From Niallia circulans (GTDB taxonomy: Bacteria > Bacillota > Bacilli > Bacillales > Cytobacillaceae), in NCBI RefSeq assembly GCF_007273535.1, contig NZ_RIBP01000004.1:1402001-1466000 (forward strand): a stretch of DNA of 64,000 nucleotides, written 5' to 3'. Numbering within the stretch: the first letter of the stretch is position 1; every line of letters starts with the position of its first letter. The notes beneath the pieces are model-generated. The model was given only the letters and a program-made list of their open reading frames with translations, ran no database searches and was not told where the DNA came from. Positions 34,421 to 43,184 of the stretch are shown piece after piece. A program made the translations under genes and the position numbers.

Positions 34421-34588
34421 TTATCATTATTCTAGTAGATACAAGAAAAACTGTCAACTAATCTAACAAAATATTTGTATTTAATCAGATATCTTAATGA
34501 AGCTCCTTATTAAAGATAAAGAACTAGTTTACTATATCGAACATCTCCCTCCAATAAGGACACAAAATCCTCACCAAAATTGTAATTG

Positions 34589-34602
34589 TGTATCCGCTTA
34601 CA
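34589..34602 (+). promoter_or_regulatory. probable CcpA cre site
   Basis: TGTATCCGCTTACA differs at one position from the cre consensus TGWAANCGNTNWCA. It lies 42 bp before the start of the PTS regulator gene and overlaps a plausible promoter (TTGTGT, 16 bp, TAAGAT). This predicts carbon catabolite repression of the operon. Confidence 0.6.
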
Positions 34603-34644
34603 CGTTGGTAAGATAAGAGCATAGAAACGAGGTGATGGAAATTC

Positions 34645-36141
34645 ATGAATAAGCGTCAATGTGAAATCATTGATATTTTGCTTGGGGAAAGGAAGTTTGT
34701 GACGGCTTCTGAATTGGCAGTGAGGCTGTCTGTGTCGAGGAAAACGATTTATCGTGATATGCAGGATATTGCGGATAATTGCTCTGATTACAGGCTGACG
34801 AAGAAGGAGAATAATGGCTATTTGCTTGAGGAAGTGGATAGTGTTTCTCTTAGTGATCAGTTTGAGCATCCTGATGAGAGGCGGCTGGATTTGCTGTTGT
34901 TTCTTCTTTCCATCGCTCCTTGTAAGACCTCGATTCAGAAAATATCGGAGCGGTATTTTGTCAGCCAAAGCTCGATTTTGAATGACTTTAAGCATATTGA
35001 GAGGAAGCTTGCTCCTTACAAGATCAAGCTATTGCGGACAAATGAAGGAACCTTTATTAATGGTGATCAGTTCTCTCTTTACCGACTGATGGCTGTTATT
35101 ATTGAAAGCTATTTAACGCAAATAGGTGATCTCTTTTGTCAGTATGATATTCCTGATTCCATTAAGGACATTCAAGTGAGGAACAGCAAACTGGGTGAAA
35201 TTAAGCAAATTCTCCATGAGTTTCAGGAGGAACAGGACTTGCTGTTGGATCAGCCCTATTATTTAACCTTATTTTGTTCGCTATTAGCTATTGTTGAAAA
35301 GCAGACACACCAGCTCCAGCCGTTTCCGAATGAAGAAATGATTTATGAACTAATAGACACCAATTCTGCCATTTATCCGATGACTATCGCATTAGCTAGA
35401 AAGCTAGAACGGCAGTATTCCTTCCAATTGAAGCAAAATGAAATGCTGAATCTCTACTATATATTAAAAGCGTATAAGCTCAACTCCCGCTTCCTGCTTA
35501 ATCAGCAAACAGAGGTTGTCTTGAACAGCCAGGTAATTACCTTGGCAGACCAGCTGATTTTAAGGGTTGCGAAAAACAGCGGCTACCGGTTCACAGAGGA
35601 CAGGGACTTGCGGGAAAGATTGACGATGCATCTTCACTCCATGGTTTACCGACTTAATCATCAAATTTATATTATTAATCCAATTTTGAAGTCCATTAAA
35701 TCAAACTTCTCGAATATCTTTCAGCTTGTGAAGTTTTCGGCTAATGAGCTATTGGCAGAAAGCATCTATGATAAGCATTTAACAGATGAAGAGATTGGCT
35801 ATATTACTCTCTATTTTCAAATTTCCTATGACGACCGCTTTGCAAACCAGATTCCAATTCTAATTGAATGTACGAGTGGAGTTGGCACATCTCATTTGCT
35901 GAGTGAAAAAATTAGGAAAAACTTTCCGAATATTCACATTAATAAAATCATCGCTCAAGAGCGCATTAAGCAGTCTGATTATGATGATGTCGAGCTAGTC
36001 ATTTCAACAGTGAAGCAGCATAGCATCAGCGACAAGCCGACAATTCTTGTCAGTCCAATATTAAATGAAGATGACAAGTACAAGATTGACCAGTTCATTA
36101 AGGATTACTACAAAAATCAGGTGATTATCTATAACAGATGA
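34645..36141 (+). CDS. PRD-domain transcriptional regulator with C-terminal PTS IIB domain
   Basis: The 498-residue protein starts at ATG 34645 with GAGGTG upstream. It has an N-terminal HTH (TASELAVRLSVSRKTIYRDM) and a second winged helix. Two PRD domains (about residues 175-390) carry His residues that PTS proteins phosphorylate. A IIB-like domain at the C-terminus has IECTSGVGTSH (Cys409). This is the BglG/MtlR/LicR layout but lacks the final IIA domain. It is predicted to activate the PTS genes that follow when their sugar is present. First gene of the operon, 30 bp before IIA. Confidence 0.9.
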   Translation: MNKRQCEIIDILLGERKFVTASELAVRLSVSRKTIYRDMQDIADNCSDYRLTKKENNGYLLEEVDSVSLSDQFEHPDERRLDLLLFLLSIAPCKTSIQKISERYFVSQSSILNDFKHIERKLAPYKIKLLRTNEGTFINGDQFSLYRLMAVIIESYLTQIGDLFCQYDIPDSIKDIQVRNSKLGEIKQILHEFQEEQDLLLDQPYYLTLFCSLLAIVEKQTHQLQPFPNEEMIYELIDTNSAIYPMTIALARKLERQYSFQLKQNEMLNLYYILKAYKLNSRFLLNQQTEVVLNSQVITLADQLILRVAKNSGYRFTEDRDLRERLTMHLHSMVYRLNHQIYIINPILKSIKSNFSNIFQLVKFSANELLAESIYDKHLTDEEIGYITLYFQISYDDRFANQIPILIECTSGVGTSHLLSEKIRKNFPNIHINKIIAQERIKQSDYDDVELVISTVKQHSISDKPTILVSPILNEDDKYKIDQFIKDYYKNQVIIYNR

Positions 36142-36171
36142 TTACGGTACTTAAGTAAAGGGAGGATTACG

Positions 36172-36648
36172 ATGGATGTACAAATGGATGATTTAGATTT
36201 TACGAAAGTAGTGACAGAGGATTTAATCAGTCTCGACTTGAAGTCGACGACAAAGATGGGTGTCATTGCTGAATTAACCAACCTGTTATTTGTAAACGGT
36301 TGCGTGACAGATGAAGCTGCTTTTATAGAGGATGTTCTTTACAGGGAAAGTGCTGGACCAACTGGTTTAGAGAAGGGCATCGCCATTCCGCACGGCAAAT
36401 CGGATTCTGTCCAGAAAACGTCGATTGCGATTGGGAGGACAAATAAGGAAATAGAGTGGGAGTCTCTTGACGGAGGGCCAATCAATATTATTATTTTGTT
36501 TGCTGTCAAGAATAGCGACAAGACAACAACGCACATAAAGCTGCTGCAAAAGGTTGCTGTGCTCCTTGCTGATGAGGAGAAGATTGAGAAGTTTCAAACA
36601 ATGCAGACGAAAAGGGAATTCATTGAAATCTTTGCTGAAAACAATTGA
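36172..36648 (+). CDS. fructose-family PTS EIIA
   Basis: The 158-residue protein has the EIIA(Fru) phosphorylation motif GIAIPHGKSDSV with His74, preceded by ESAGPTGLEKG. It receives phosphate from HPr and passes it to the IIB protein encoded 15 bp downstream. The ATG follows GGGAGG. Separate IIA, IIB and IIC polypeptides, rather than a FruA-type fusion, show that this is not the standard fructose system. Confidence 0.93.
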   Translation: MDVQMDDLDFTKVVTEDLISLDLKSTTKMGVIAELTNLLFVNGCVTDEAAFIEDVLYRESAGPTGLEKGIAIPHGKSDSVQKTSIAIGRTNKEIEWESLDGGPINIIILFAVKNSDKTTTHIKLLQKVAVLLADEEKIEKFQTMQTKREFIEIFAENN

Positions 36649-36663
36649 TAGGAGGAAGAGGTT

Positions 36664-36981
36664 ATGAATATTGTTGGAATTTCTGCTTGTACATCTGGTA
36701 TCGCTCATACGTATATTGCGAGGGAAAAGCTGATTAAGGCAGGGCAGGAGTTTGGTCATAAGGTCCGGATTGAGACACAAGGGACAATCGGGATTGAAAA
36801 TGAGCTAACAGCAACGGAGATACAGGAGGCCGATCTTGTTATCATTGCCGCAGACATTAAGGTGAGTGGGAAGGAGCGGTTCAAAGGCAAACGGATTATC
36901 GAGGTGCCGACACATATTGCCATAAAAGCGCCAAAGCAGTTATACAAAAAGATTGAAGCTGAATTAAACAAAAACCAGTGA
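36664..36981 (+). CDS. fructose-family PTS EIIB
   Basis: The 105-residue protein begins with NIVGISACTSGIAHTYIARE, where Cys9 is the phosphorylation site of the EIIB(Fru) family, and contains IIAADIKVSGKERFKGK. It passes phosphate from EIIA to the incoming sugar. ATG 36664 follows AGGAGGAAGAGG. Complete length. Confidence 0.94.
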   Translation: MNIVGISACTSGIAHTYIAREKLIKAGQEFGHKVRIETQGTIGIENELTATEIQEADLVIIAADIKVSGKERFKGKRIIEVPTHIAIKAPKQLYKKIEAELNKNQ

Positions 36982-36994
36982 AGGGGTCTTTTCT

Positions 36995-38080
36995 ATGCTG
37001 AAAAAACTGCAAATTAAAAAGCATGCATTAACTGCTATATCCTATATGCTTCCATTAGTAGTAGCGTCAGGGCTATTAATTGCCATTGGTAATCTGACAG
37101 GCGGGACAGTCATTGAAAATTACCAAGCAGGATTTTCGATTCCGTCTGCTCTTGTCTCCTTAGGTGTTTTGGGAATGGGCTTGCTTGCTCCGGTCATAGC
37201 TGGAGCGATTGCCTACTCGATTGCAGATAGACCAGGGATAGCGCCAGGCTTGCTGATGGGTCTTATCGCAAATGCGATTGGTGCTGGGTTCTTGGGTGGT
37301 ATGCTTGGCGGTTTTATCGTTGGTTACTTTGTTCTTTTCCTGAAGAATAACTTGAAGGTGCCGAGATGGGCAGAGGGACTTATGCCGATGATGATTATTC
37401 CGCTCATCTCGAGCCTGGTTGTTGGTCTCCTCATGTTCTTCGTGTTAGGAGTGCCAATCGTTTGGGCGACAGATGGAATGACATCGTTCCTAACGAGCAT
37501 GCAAGGCTCGATGCGCTTTGTGTTTGGGGCGATATTAGGCGGAATGGCAGCATTTGATTTCGGTGGTCCAGTCAATAAAGTCGCCTCCCTGTTTGCCGAT
37601 GGTCTGTTACTGGAAGGAATTTACGAGCCAGAGGCAGTCAAAATTTTGGCATCGATGGTGCCGCCATTCGGTGTCACGATTTCATGGGTATTATCTAAAG
37701 CTTTGAAAAAGAAAAAATATACGAAGTCAGAAGAGGATAATATAAAAATTGCCTTTCCGATGGGAGTTTGTATGATCACAGAGGGTGTTATCCCGATTGC
37801 TGCGGTTGATATTGTCAGAGTAGTTGTTTCCTGTACACTCGGTGCCGCTGTCGGCGGAGGCTTCTCGATGCTGTGGGGTGTGGGCTCGCCTGTGCCATCT
37901 GGCGGTATGTTCATCGTACCGGCAATGAATCATCCAATATTGTTCTGTTTGGCATTGCTGATTGGCTCTGTCGTTACGGGCTTGATGCTGTTCTTCTGGA
38001 AGAAGGAGCCTGTTGAGAAAGCGGAAGAAACAACAGAGGAAGAGGAAATGGACTTATCTGATATTAAAATCTCATTCTAA
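36995..38080 (+). CDS. fructose-family PTS EIIC
   Basis: The 361-residue integral membrane permease has about nine or ten hydrophobic segments. Motifs such as YMLPLVVASGLLIAIG, PGIAPGLLMGLIANAIGAGF and MAAFDFGGPVNKVA are typical of EIIC of the fructose class. The last 30 residues are a charged cytoplasmic tail (EKAEETTEEEEMD). It imports and, with IIB, phosphorylates a ketose. The identity of the sugar cannot be told by eye. Confidence 0.93.
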   Translation: MLKKLQIKKHALTAISYMLPLVVASGLLIAIGNLTGGTVIENYQAGFSIPSALVSLGVLGMGLLAPVIAGAIAYSIADRPGIAPGLLMGLIANAIGAGFLGGMLGGFIVGYFVLFLKNNLKVPRWAEGLMPMMIIPLISSLVVGLLMFFVLGVPIVWATDGMTSFLTSMQGSMRFVFGAILGGMAAFDFGGPVNKVASLFADGLLLEGIYEPEAVKILASMVPPFGVTISWVLSKALKKKKYTKSEEDNIKIAFPMGVCMITEGVIPIAAVDIVRVVVSCTLGAAVGGGFSMLWGVGSPVPSGGMFIVPAMNHPILFCLALLIGSVVTGLMLFFWKKEPVEKAEETTEEEEMDLSDIKISF

Positions 38081-38098
38081 CTTGGAGGGAAAAAGCTT

Positions 38099-38953
38099 AT
38101 GTATGTTTCCATGAAAGGCATGCTTGCGCGTGCCAACAAAGGGAAGTACGCAGTGATGGCTATTAATTGCTTCAACTTAGAGACAGCAAAGGCAGTGATA
38201 CTTGCTGCTCAAGAATTGCGAGCGCCTGTCATCATTGATTTGCTGCAGGACCATTTGCAGGCACATCTTGGCAGTAACCTGCTGACGCGTCCAATCATTG
38301 AAATGGCTCGGAGTGCAAGTGTGGAGGTTGCTGTTAATCTCGATCACGGCAAGGATGTAGGCTTTGTGAAAAGATGCTTAAGAGATGGCTTTTCAAGTGT
38401 GATGATGGATGCGTCAGCATACCCCCTCGAACAAAACATCGAGATTACAAAAAGGATGGTTGAGTTTGCCCAAACCTATGATGCTAGTGTAGAAGGGGAA
38501 ATCGGCAATATCGGCTCTGTTTCCCGCAATAATTTGACTAGTGATGAAATGTATACAGACCCTGATGCAGCGATTGAGTATGCGAGACGGACAGGAATTG
38601 ACGCACTGGCGATTTCTTATGGCTCAAGCCACGGCGATTATCCAGATGGTTATGTACCGCCATTCCGCTTTGACATTGTCGAGAAAATCAAGGCCGAAAC
38701 AAATATCCCACTTGTTCTGCACGGCGGGTCAGGCTGTGGGGAAGCTAATATAAAGCAGTCAATAGCGCTTGGCATTAACAAGATTAACGTTGGCTCTGAC
38801 TTTATGAAGGCACAAGTGAATAGCATTCAAGAATACTTGAAGGGTAATGAAAATGTCGATTATGTTCGCCTTATACAAGGAACAGTCGATGCTGGCAAGG
38901 AAATGGTCAAATATTATATCGACCTGGCAGAATCTACAGGAAAATCACTATAA
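38099..38953 (+). CDS. class II ketose-(bis)phosphate aldolase, first copy
   Basis: The 284-residue zinc-dependent aldolase has VAVNLDHGKDVGF, SVEGEIGNIGSVSRN and LVLHGGSGCGEANIK, covering zinc ligands and the phosphate loop. The length is normal for Fba/GatY/KbaY enzymes. It starts 18 bp after the EIIC gene with TTGGAGG upstream. The operon has no sugar-phosphate kinase, so this enzyme may cleave a ketose 1-phosphate directly, or a bisphosphate made by a kinase encoded elsewhere. Confidence 0.9.
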   Translation: MYVSMKGMLARANKGKYAVMAINCFNLETAKAVILAAQELRAPVIIDLLQDHLQAHLGSNLLTRPIIEMARSASVEVAVNLDHGKDVGFVKRCLRDGFSSVMMDASAYPLEQNIEITKRMVEFAQTYDASVEGEIGNIGSVSRNNLTSDEMYTDPDAAIEYARRTGIDALAISYGSSHGDYPDGYVPPFRFDIVEKIKAETNIPLVLHGGSGCGEANIKQSIALGINKINVGSDFMKAQVNSIQEYLKGNENVDYVRLIQGTVDAGKEMVKYYIDLAESTGKSL

Positions 38954-38981
38954 AAAATTCTAAACGGAAAGAGGAGAGACA

Positions 38982-39881
38982 ATGTTAGTTAATATGAAGC
39001 AGTTATTAGAAGTGGCACAGGAGCATCAATTTGCGGTGGGAGCCTTTAATGTGGCAGATAGTAATTTCTTAAGAGTTGTTGTCGAAGAGGCAGAGAAGAA
39101 CAATTCTCCGGCTATTATCGCAGTCCACCCGACAGAGCTTGACTTTACAAAGGATGATTTCTTCCATTATGTGCTTGCTCGAATTAAAAACAGCCATGTC
39201 CCATTTGTACTTCATCTCGATCATGGTGACAGTGTGGAAAATATCATGAGAGCAATCCATGTTGGCTTCAGCTCTGTGATGATTGACGGCTCCCTTCTGC
39301 CCCTTGAAGAGAATATCAGGATTACAAAGCAAATTGTTGATATTGCCCATCCCCTTGGTGTTTCTGTTGAAGGAGAACTTGGAACAATCGGCAATACTGG
39401 CACAACAATCGAAGGCGGTGTGACAGAGGTTATTTACACAAGACCAGAGGATGCTCAGGAATTCGTGAAAAGCACTGGTGTTGACACATTGGCAGTCGCA
39501 ATCGGTACATGTCACGGCATTTATCCAAAGGATATGAAGCCAGAGCTGCGCATGGATATTTTGCGCCAAATTAAAGAGGTTGTTGATATCCCGCTCGTCC
39601 TGCATGGCGGCTCTGCCAATCCAGATGCAGAAATCGCCGAAGCAGTTAAAATCGGTATCCAAAAGGTTAATATCTCGTCTGATTACAAATACGCCTTCTA
39701 CAAAAAATGTCGTGAAATACTGGCTGAAACGGAGCTGTGGGACCCAAATGCTATATATCCTGATTGCATTGATGCCGCAAAGGAAGTTGTTCAATACAAG
39801 ATGAACTTGTTCCAATCGATTGATAAAGCGGATGTGTATAGACAAGAGAATGTTCTGGCGTGGAGAACGGCCCAGTTGTAA
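38982..39881 (+). CDS. class II ketose-(bis)phosphate aldolase, second copy
   Basis: The 299-residue enzyme is clearly paralogous to the preceding one: FVLHLDHGDSVENI, SVEGELGTIGNTGTTIEGG and LVLHGGSANPDAEI. The loop after EGELGTIG is longer and the phosphate-loop residues differ, so substrate preference may differ, or both may form one heteromeric enzyme. ATG 38982 follows AGAGGAGAG. It is the last gene of the operon. Confidence 0.9.
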   Translation: MLVNMKQLLEVAQEHQFAVGAFNVADSNFLRVVVEEAEKNNSPAIIAVHPTELDFTKDDFFHYVLARIKNSHVPFVLHLDHGDSVENIMRAIHVGFSSVMIDGSLLPLEENIRITKQIVDIAHPLGVSVEGELGTIGNTGTTIEGGVTEVIYTRPEDAQEFVKSTGVDTLAVAIGTCHGIYPKDMKPELRMDILRQIKEVVDIPLVLHGGSANPDAEIAEAVKIGIQKVNISSDYKYAFYKKCREILAETELWDPNAIYPDCIDAAKEVVQYKMNLFQSIDKADVYRQENVLAWRTAQL

Positions 39882-39910
39882 GAAAATATCATTAATCAAA
39901 CCTGAAAGCG

Positions 39911-39953
39911 GACAGTTATTGTGAAGAAACTCACAATAACTGTCTTTTTTTTT
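39911..39953 (+). terminator. terminator of the PTS-aldolase operon
   Basis: GACAGTTATTGTGA pairs perfectly with TCACAATAACTGTC, followed by nine T. Confidence 0.95.
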
Positions 39954-40022
39954 CGAGAAAGGCAAAACTCCAAGGCCCTCAACATAAAATGTACTATTAA
40001 TAACGATTGAGGGTGATGGAAG

Positions 40023-40304
40023 ATGAAAGGCTTTAGCCGTCTCGCAGAGCTTTGGTGGCAGGGCATCACTTTACAGCATGTCTCACATAAAGGAATTATG
40101 ATACCGTACTTGGCTTTTCTGGTTGTTGCCTTAATGTTTGAATTGTTTTTAGCCGTTCTTATCGTTGTGTCCTGCTTTATCTTCTATGTAAATCACCATT
40201 GGCCGGCGACCCCGTTTTATATTGGTGCCGCAATTCTGGCATTGTTAATTGGTATCACCATTTCCTCCGTACTTGCCATTCTTCAGCGGAAAAAAATCAC
40301 CTAA
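40023..40304 (+). CDS. small membrane protein, 93 residues
   Basis: It has two hydrophobic segments (about residues 28-55 and 65-87) separated by a short polar turn (NHHWPATPF). The positively charged end QRKKIT suggests that the C-terminus is cytoplasmic. ATG 40023 follows GGGTGATGGA. No family recognised. It is a single-gene unit between two terminators. Confidence 0.65.
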   Translation: MKGFSRLAELWWQGITLQHVSHKGIMIPYLAFLVVALMFELFLAVLIVVSCFIFYVNHHWPATPFYIGAAILALLIGITISSVLAILQRKKIT

Positions 40305-40357
40305 AAGCAGCAACTAACTCCTCGCACTATATAGCGGCAGTTAGTTGCTGCTTTTTT
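40303..40357 (+). terminator. terminator after small membrane protein
   Basis: AAAAGCAGCAACTAAC pairs with GTTAGTTGCTGCTTTT, with T run; a strong 16-bp stem that overlaps the stop codon. Confidence 0.93.
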
Positions 40358-40542
40358 ATTTGTTTGTGCAAGCTACCAGTTTAGCAATCAAGAATTATGG
40401 GAAAGAAGAAGGGAATTGGGCACTTTGTTAAAGGAAAGGGCTTACCACAAGATAACGTTCCGCTCGTATCGGGCATATGATATTAAATATTTACTATTAA
40501 GACCTGTCTGTTGAAATAAAAAAATGAAAATGGAGCGATCAC

Positions 40543-40689
40543 ATGGCTGACAATAAAGACGAATTCAAGACATTATTGCTGAGTGTATACAATAAAGGCA
40601 ATGAGGGTGCAACAATGAAGGAATTGATGAGCCTGTTAGAGTCTGAATTGGCAAAGTTGAATAGCAATGTAGGGCAACGTATCCGGTAG
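40543..40689 (+). CDS. hypothetical 48-residue protein
   Basis: ATG 40543 follows TGGAG with suitable spacing. The product is a soluble, charged helix-forming protein (residues EFKTLLLSVYNKGNEGATMK, then ELMSLLESELAKL). Codon use looks genuine. No family recognised. It is followed about 90 bp later by a terminator. Confidence 0.55.
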   Translation: MADNKDEFKTLLLSVYNKGNEGATMKELMSLLESELAKLNSNVGQRIR

Positions 40690-40779
40690 AGGGTTCCTAT
40701 GTACTTTTGCGTTACTTGCCTATGCCCAGGATGTATTCTATGTCATTTGGGCGTATTAGGTGCAAATTTTTTTTTGAGA

Positions 40780-40808
40780 AGCTCCGAGCATTTTTGGGGC
40801 TTTTTTTA
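40780..40808 (+). terminator. terminator after 48-residue ORF
   Basis: AGCTCC (40780-40785) pairs, with one wobble, with GGGGCT (40797-40802), then seven T. Confidence 0.65.
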
Positions 40809-41217
40809 TTGCTCAAGAGTTAGAGTATGCTTGCTTGTTTGAAAGTGTTCGATGCAACTTAAAAGAAGAATTTTCACAGAGTATTGTGCTGGTATGGTAA
40901 TTTGAAAATGTTCATAGAAAAAAGTACATACTTAGCTAAATATGAAGGTGATTACAAATGATGTCCGATTAAGCAGAAAATGCTAGATTTGGTTAATATC
41001 GTTGACTCTGACTAGATTTCCACGCTATTTAAACGAGCGTAATAGAAGTACTCATAAGGTTGATTATGTAAAAAATATACTTTTTTTACTTCGTATGGAA
41101 CTCTAGTAAAATTGCAACATAAATATTTTATTTTTACAAATTTTTTTTATTCCTATTCCCTTTTTCTGCAAGTATAATAAATTGAATACAAAAATATAGA
41201 ATATTCAGGGGGAACCA
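40809..41217 (+). other. intergenic, promoter region of the acidic surface protein
   Basis: No ORF. Near the end, TATAAT at about 41175 with AAGTATAATAAA context is a good -10 box, about 40 bp before the gene at 41218, and AGGGGG (41208-41213) is the ribosome site. The stretch from 41080 to 41170 is extremely T-rich. Confidence 0.5.
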
Positions 41218-42396
41218 ATGAAGCGTTTATTATGTTTATTTACGGCTATTTTGTTGGCGTTAAGCCTTCAGCCTGCTGCTTCATTTGCGATGGGATCTAA
41301 TGATAAGGATTTCGAAGCATACTTAGCAGAAATAGGCTGGGAGAAACAAGATTATCTTGATTATTTGAAAAGCAAAGATTGGTCTATGAGTGATTTCGAA
41401 TCTGTTGATGAGTTAGGCACACCGTTAACAGAGGAATCTATTAAGCCAATATTGACAGACTATGATTTAACAAGAGAAGAATTAAATGATCTTCTTATTG
41501 AATTTGGTATTATAGAAGAGGGACAAGACGTTTTAGATAGTGAATATGATATCTTCGCTGAGGAACTTTATGAGACTGTAGGCTACTATTTGGAAGAAGA
41601 CTTTGGTACGCCAATTAATGATGAAAACCTGCAGCAGCTATTGGATGATTATGGCTTTGCATCTGCTGATGAATTAGAAGAATATCTGCAGCAGTTCGAT
41701 GAGTCTATCGACTACTATGATTATATTGAAGATCTTGACTACACTGTTGACTATTACATCAATGGCGGAGCAGATTTAGAAGCAGAAATGGATGAGCTGT
41801 TCCAATCATTAAAGCTGACAGATGCAGAGATGGAAAGACTGTTTGAGCATTTCATGACAGTTTACGAGGAAAATCCTGATTTTGAGGATCAATTATTAGC
41901 TTTAAGTGATAGAATGATGGCATTTGCTGAATTTGAATCTGCGGACGAGCTGACAGCAGAGCAAATTGCGGAGCTTTTGAATATTTCTAACGATATGCTT
42001 GATATCCTGCAGCTTGATGTGAAATATTATCTTGTTAAAGATGGTGTGAAGCAACCATTATCTATTCAAGCAATGATGACAATGACTTCAACAAATGGAG
42101 CAGACCTGCTTATCGAGCTTTACAATAAACAAGGAGATTTCCTTGCTGATGTTATTCTTACTAAAGAATTGTTTGGTTCTGATTTGATTAATGAAACAGG
42201 TAAGGACCTTCAAGAAGCAGAAAAGATTGTGAAGGAAGCACCTGTTAAAACAGCTGCAAAAGCTGTTCAAAAAACAGTTAAAGGCGGAAAGCTGCCAAAC
42301 ACTGCATCTGACTACCTGCAAAACACAATGATCGGACTTGTGATTGTTCTTGCTGGTGTTGTATTGTTTAGACGTGTTTGGGTGAAAGGACAGTAA
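41218..42396 (+). CDS. processed acidic surface protein, sortase substrate
   Basis: The 392-residue protein has a signal peptide (residues 1-24, ending LQPAASFA), a long Asp/Glu-rich helical body with repeated EELxEFGI-like and GTPLTEESIK/GTPINDENLQ motifs, and a C-terminal LPNTA sorting signal (359-363). A hydrophobic segment and the charged end RRVWVKGQ follow the signal. LPxTA substrates next to class D sortases are the processed acidic surface protein family. After cleavage between Thr and Ala the body would be attached to the wall. It starts at ATG 41218. The sortase gene follows after 3 bp. Confidence 0.92.
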   Translation: MKRLLCLFTAILLALSLQPAASFAMGSNDKDFEAYLAEIGWEKQDYLDYLKSKDWSMSDFESVDELGTPLTEESIKPILTDYDLTREELNDLLIEFGIIEEGQDVLDSEYDIFAEELYETVGYYLEEDFGTPINDENLQQLLDDYGFASADELEEYLQQFDESIDYYDYIEDLDYTVDYYINGGADLEAEMDELFQSLKLTDAEMERLFEHFMTVYEENPDFEDQLLALSDRMMAFAEFESADELTAEQIAELLNISNDMLDILQLDVKYYLVKDGVKQPLSIQAMMTMTSTNGADLLIELYNKQGDFLADVILTKELFGSDLINETGKDLQEAEKIVKEAPVKTAAKAVQKTVKGGKLPNTASDYLQNTMIGLVIVLAGVVLFRRVWVKGQ

Positions 42397-42399
42397 AAA

Positions 42400-43065
42400 A
42401 TGCGAGCAGCCAATAAAAACAGAAGAGGAAATAGTCGTAAGCAATGGATTCTTCTTTCATTGACTGCTGCTGTCATATTAATTGGAGTCTGGGTTGCCAG
42501 CTCCAATTTTTATCCTTTTTTAAAAGGCTATTTCCTTTATAAGACAGAGCAAGTGAAGGCAGACGATTTGCCAAAGGAAGAAAAAGCAGAAACTCCTCCA
42601 CAGGAGGAAAAAGAAGAACCAGCTAAAAGCGAACCGCTTTATACAGAAATGCCGGCAGTAGGGGAGAATATGGGGGAGCTCATTATTCCGAAGCTTGATG
42701 CTGTGTTGCCGATTATTCACGGAACAGATGAAGACGAGCTGGAAAAGGGTGTTGGTCATTTTGCCGGCAGTGTAATGCCTGGCGAGAATGACAACACTGT
42801 TTTGTCGGGACACAGGGATACTGTGTTCAGACGGCTCGGCGAAGTCGGTAAAGGTGATCTGCTGACAGTGAAGACATCTGCTGGTGAATTCACGTATAAA
42901 GTGAAAAGGGTAAGGATTGTTGATAAGGACGACCGTACTGTGATTGTGCCAAAGCCAAAAGCAACCTTGACCGTAACAACCTGCTACCCGTTCAACTTTA
43001 TCGGAGATGCACCAAGGAGATATATCCTTGTTGCCGATTTAGTTGACGAGGAGCTTAATAGCTGA
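42400..43065 (+). CDS. srtD: class D sortase
   Basis: The 221-residue transpeptidase has an N-terminal membrane segment (about 14-32), a Lys/Glu-rich spacer, and the sortase barrel. The barrel carries VLSGHRDTVF with catalytic His (about 138), TLTVTTCYPFNF with catalytic Cys (about 195) and RRYILVA with catalytic Arg. It acts at the outer membrane face on the LPNTA signal of the protein encoded just upstream. ATG 42400 lies three bases after the preceding stop; the unit is ended by a terminator. Confidence 0.94.
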   Translation: MRAANKNRRGNSRKQWILLSLTAAVILIGVWVASSNFYPFLKGYFLYKTEQVKADDLPKEEKAETPPQEEKEEPAKSEPLYTEMPAVGENMGELIIPKLDAVLPIIHGTDEDELEKGVGHFAGSVMPGENDNTVLSGHRDTVFRRLGEVGKGDLLTVKTSAGEFTYKVKRVRIVDKDDRTVIVPKPKATLTVTTCYPFNFIGDAPRRYILVADLVDEELNS

Positions 43066-43070
43066 TAAAA

Positions 43071-43106
43071 AAACGAAGCTTCCAGTAGAGAGGCTTCGTT
43101 TTTTTT
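43071..43106 (+). terminator. terminator of the sortase unit
   Basis: AAACGAAGC pairs with GCTTCGTTT, followed by T run. Confidence 0.9.
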
Positions 43107-43143
43107 ACTGGTATGGGCATTAATCAAACGTTTGTTTAAAATA

Positions 43144-43183
43144 AAGAAAAAGGCGTTCTGAAGCTGTGTTCAGAATGCCTTTT
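43144..43183 (-). terminator. terminator of the metalloprotease gene
   Basis: On the minus strand AAAAGGCATTCTGAA pairs, with one wobble, with TTCAGAACGCCTTTT, followed by more T. It lies directly after the stop codon at 43185. Confidence 0.85.
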
Positions 43184-43184
43184 A

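Noticed and set aside
34510-34995. 161-residue ORF on the minus strand
   Set aside because: Antisense to the PTS regulator start and its promoter; low-complexity product.
39069-39965. 298-residue ORF on the minus strand
   Set aside because: It is fully antisense to the second aldolase, has no ribosome site, and its odd composition (many Cys, His, Asn) is that of a shadow frame.
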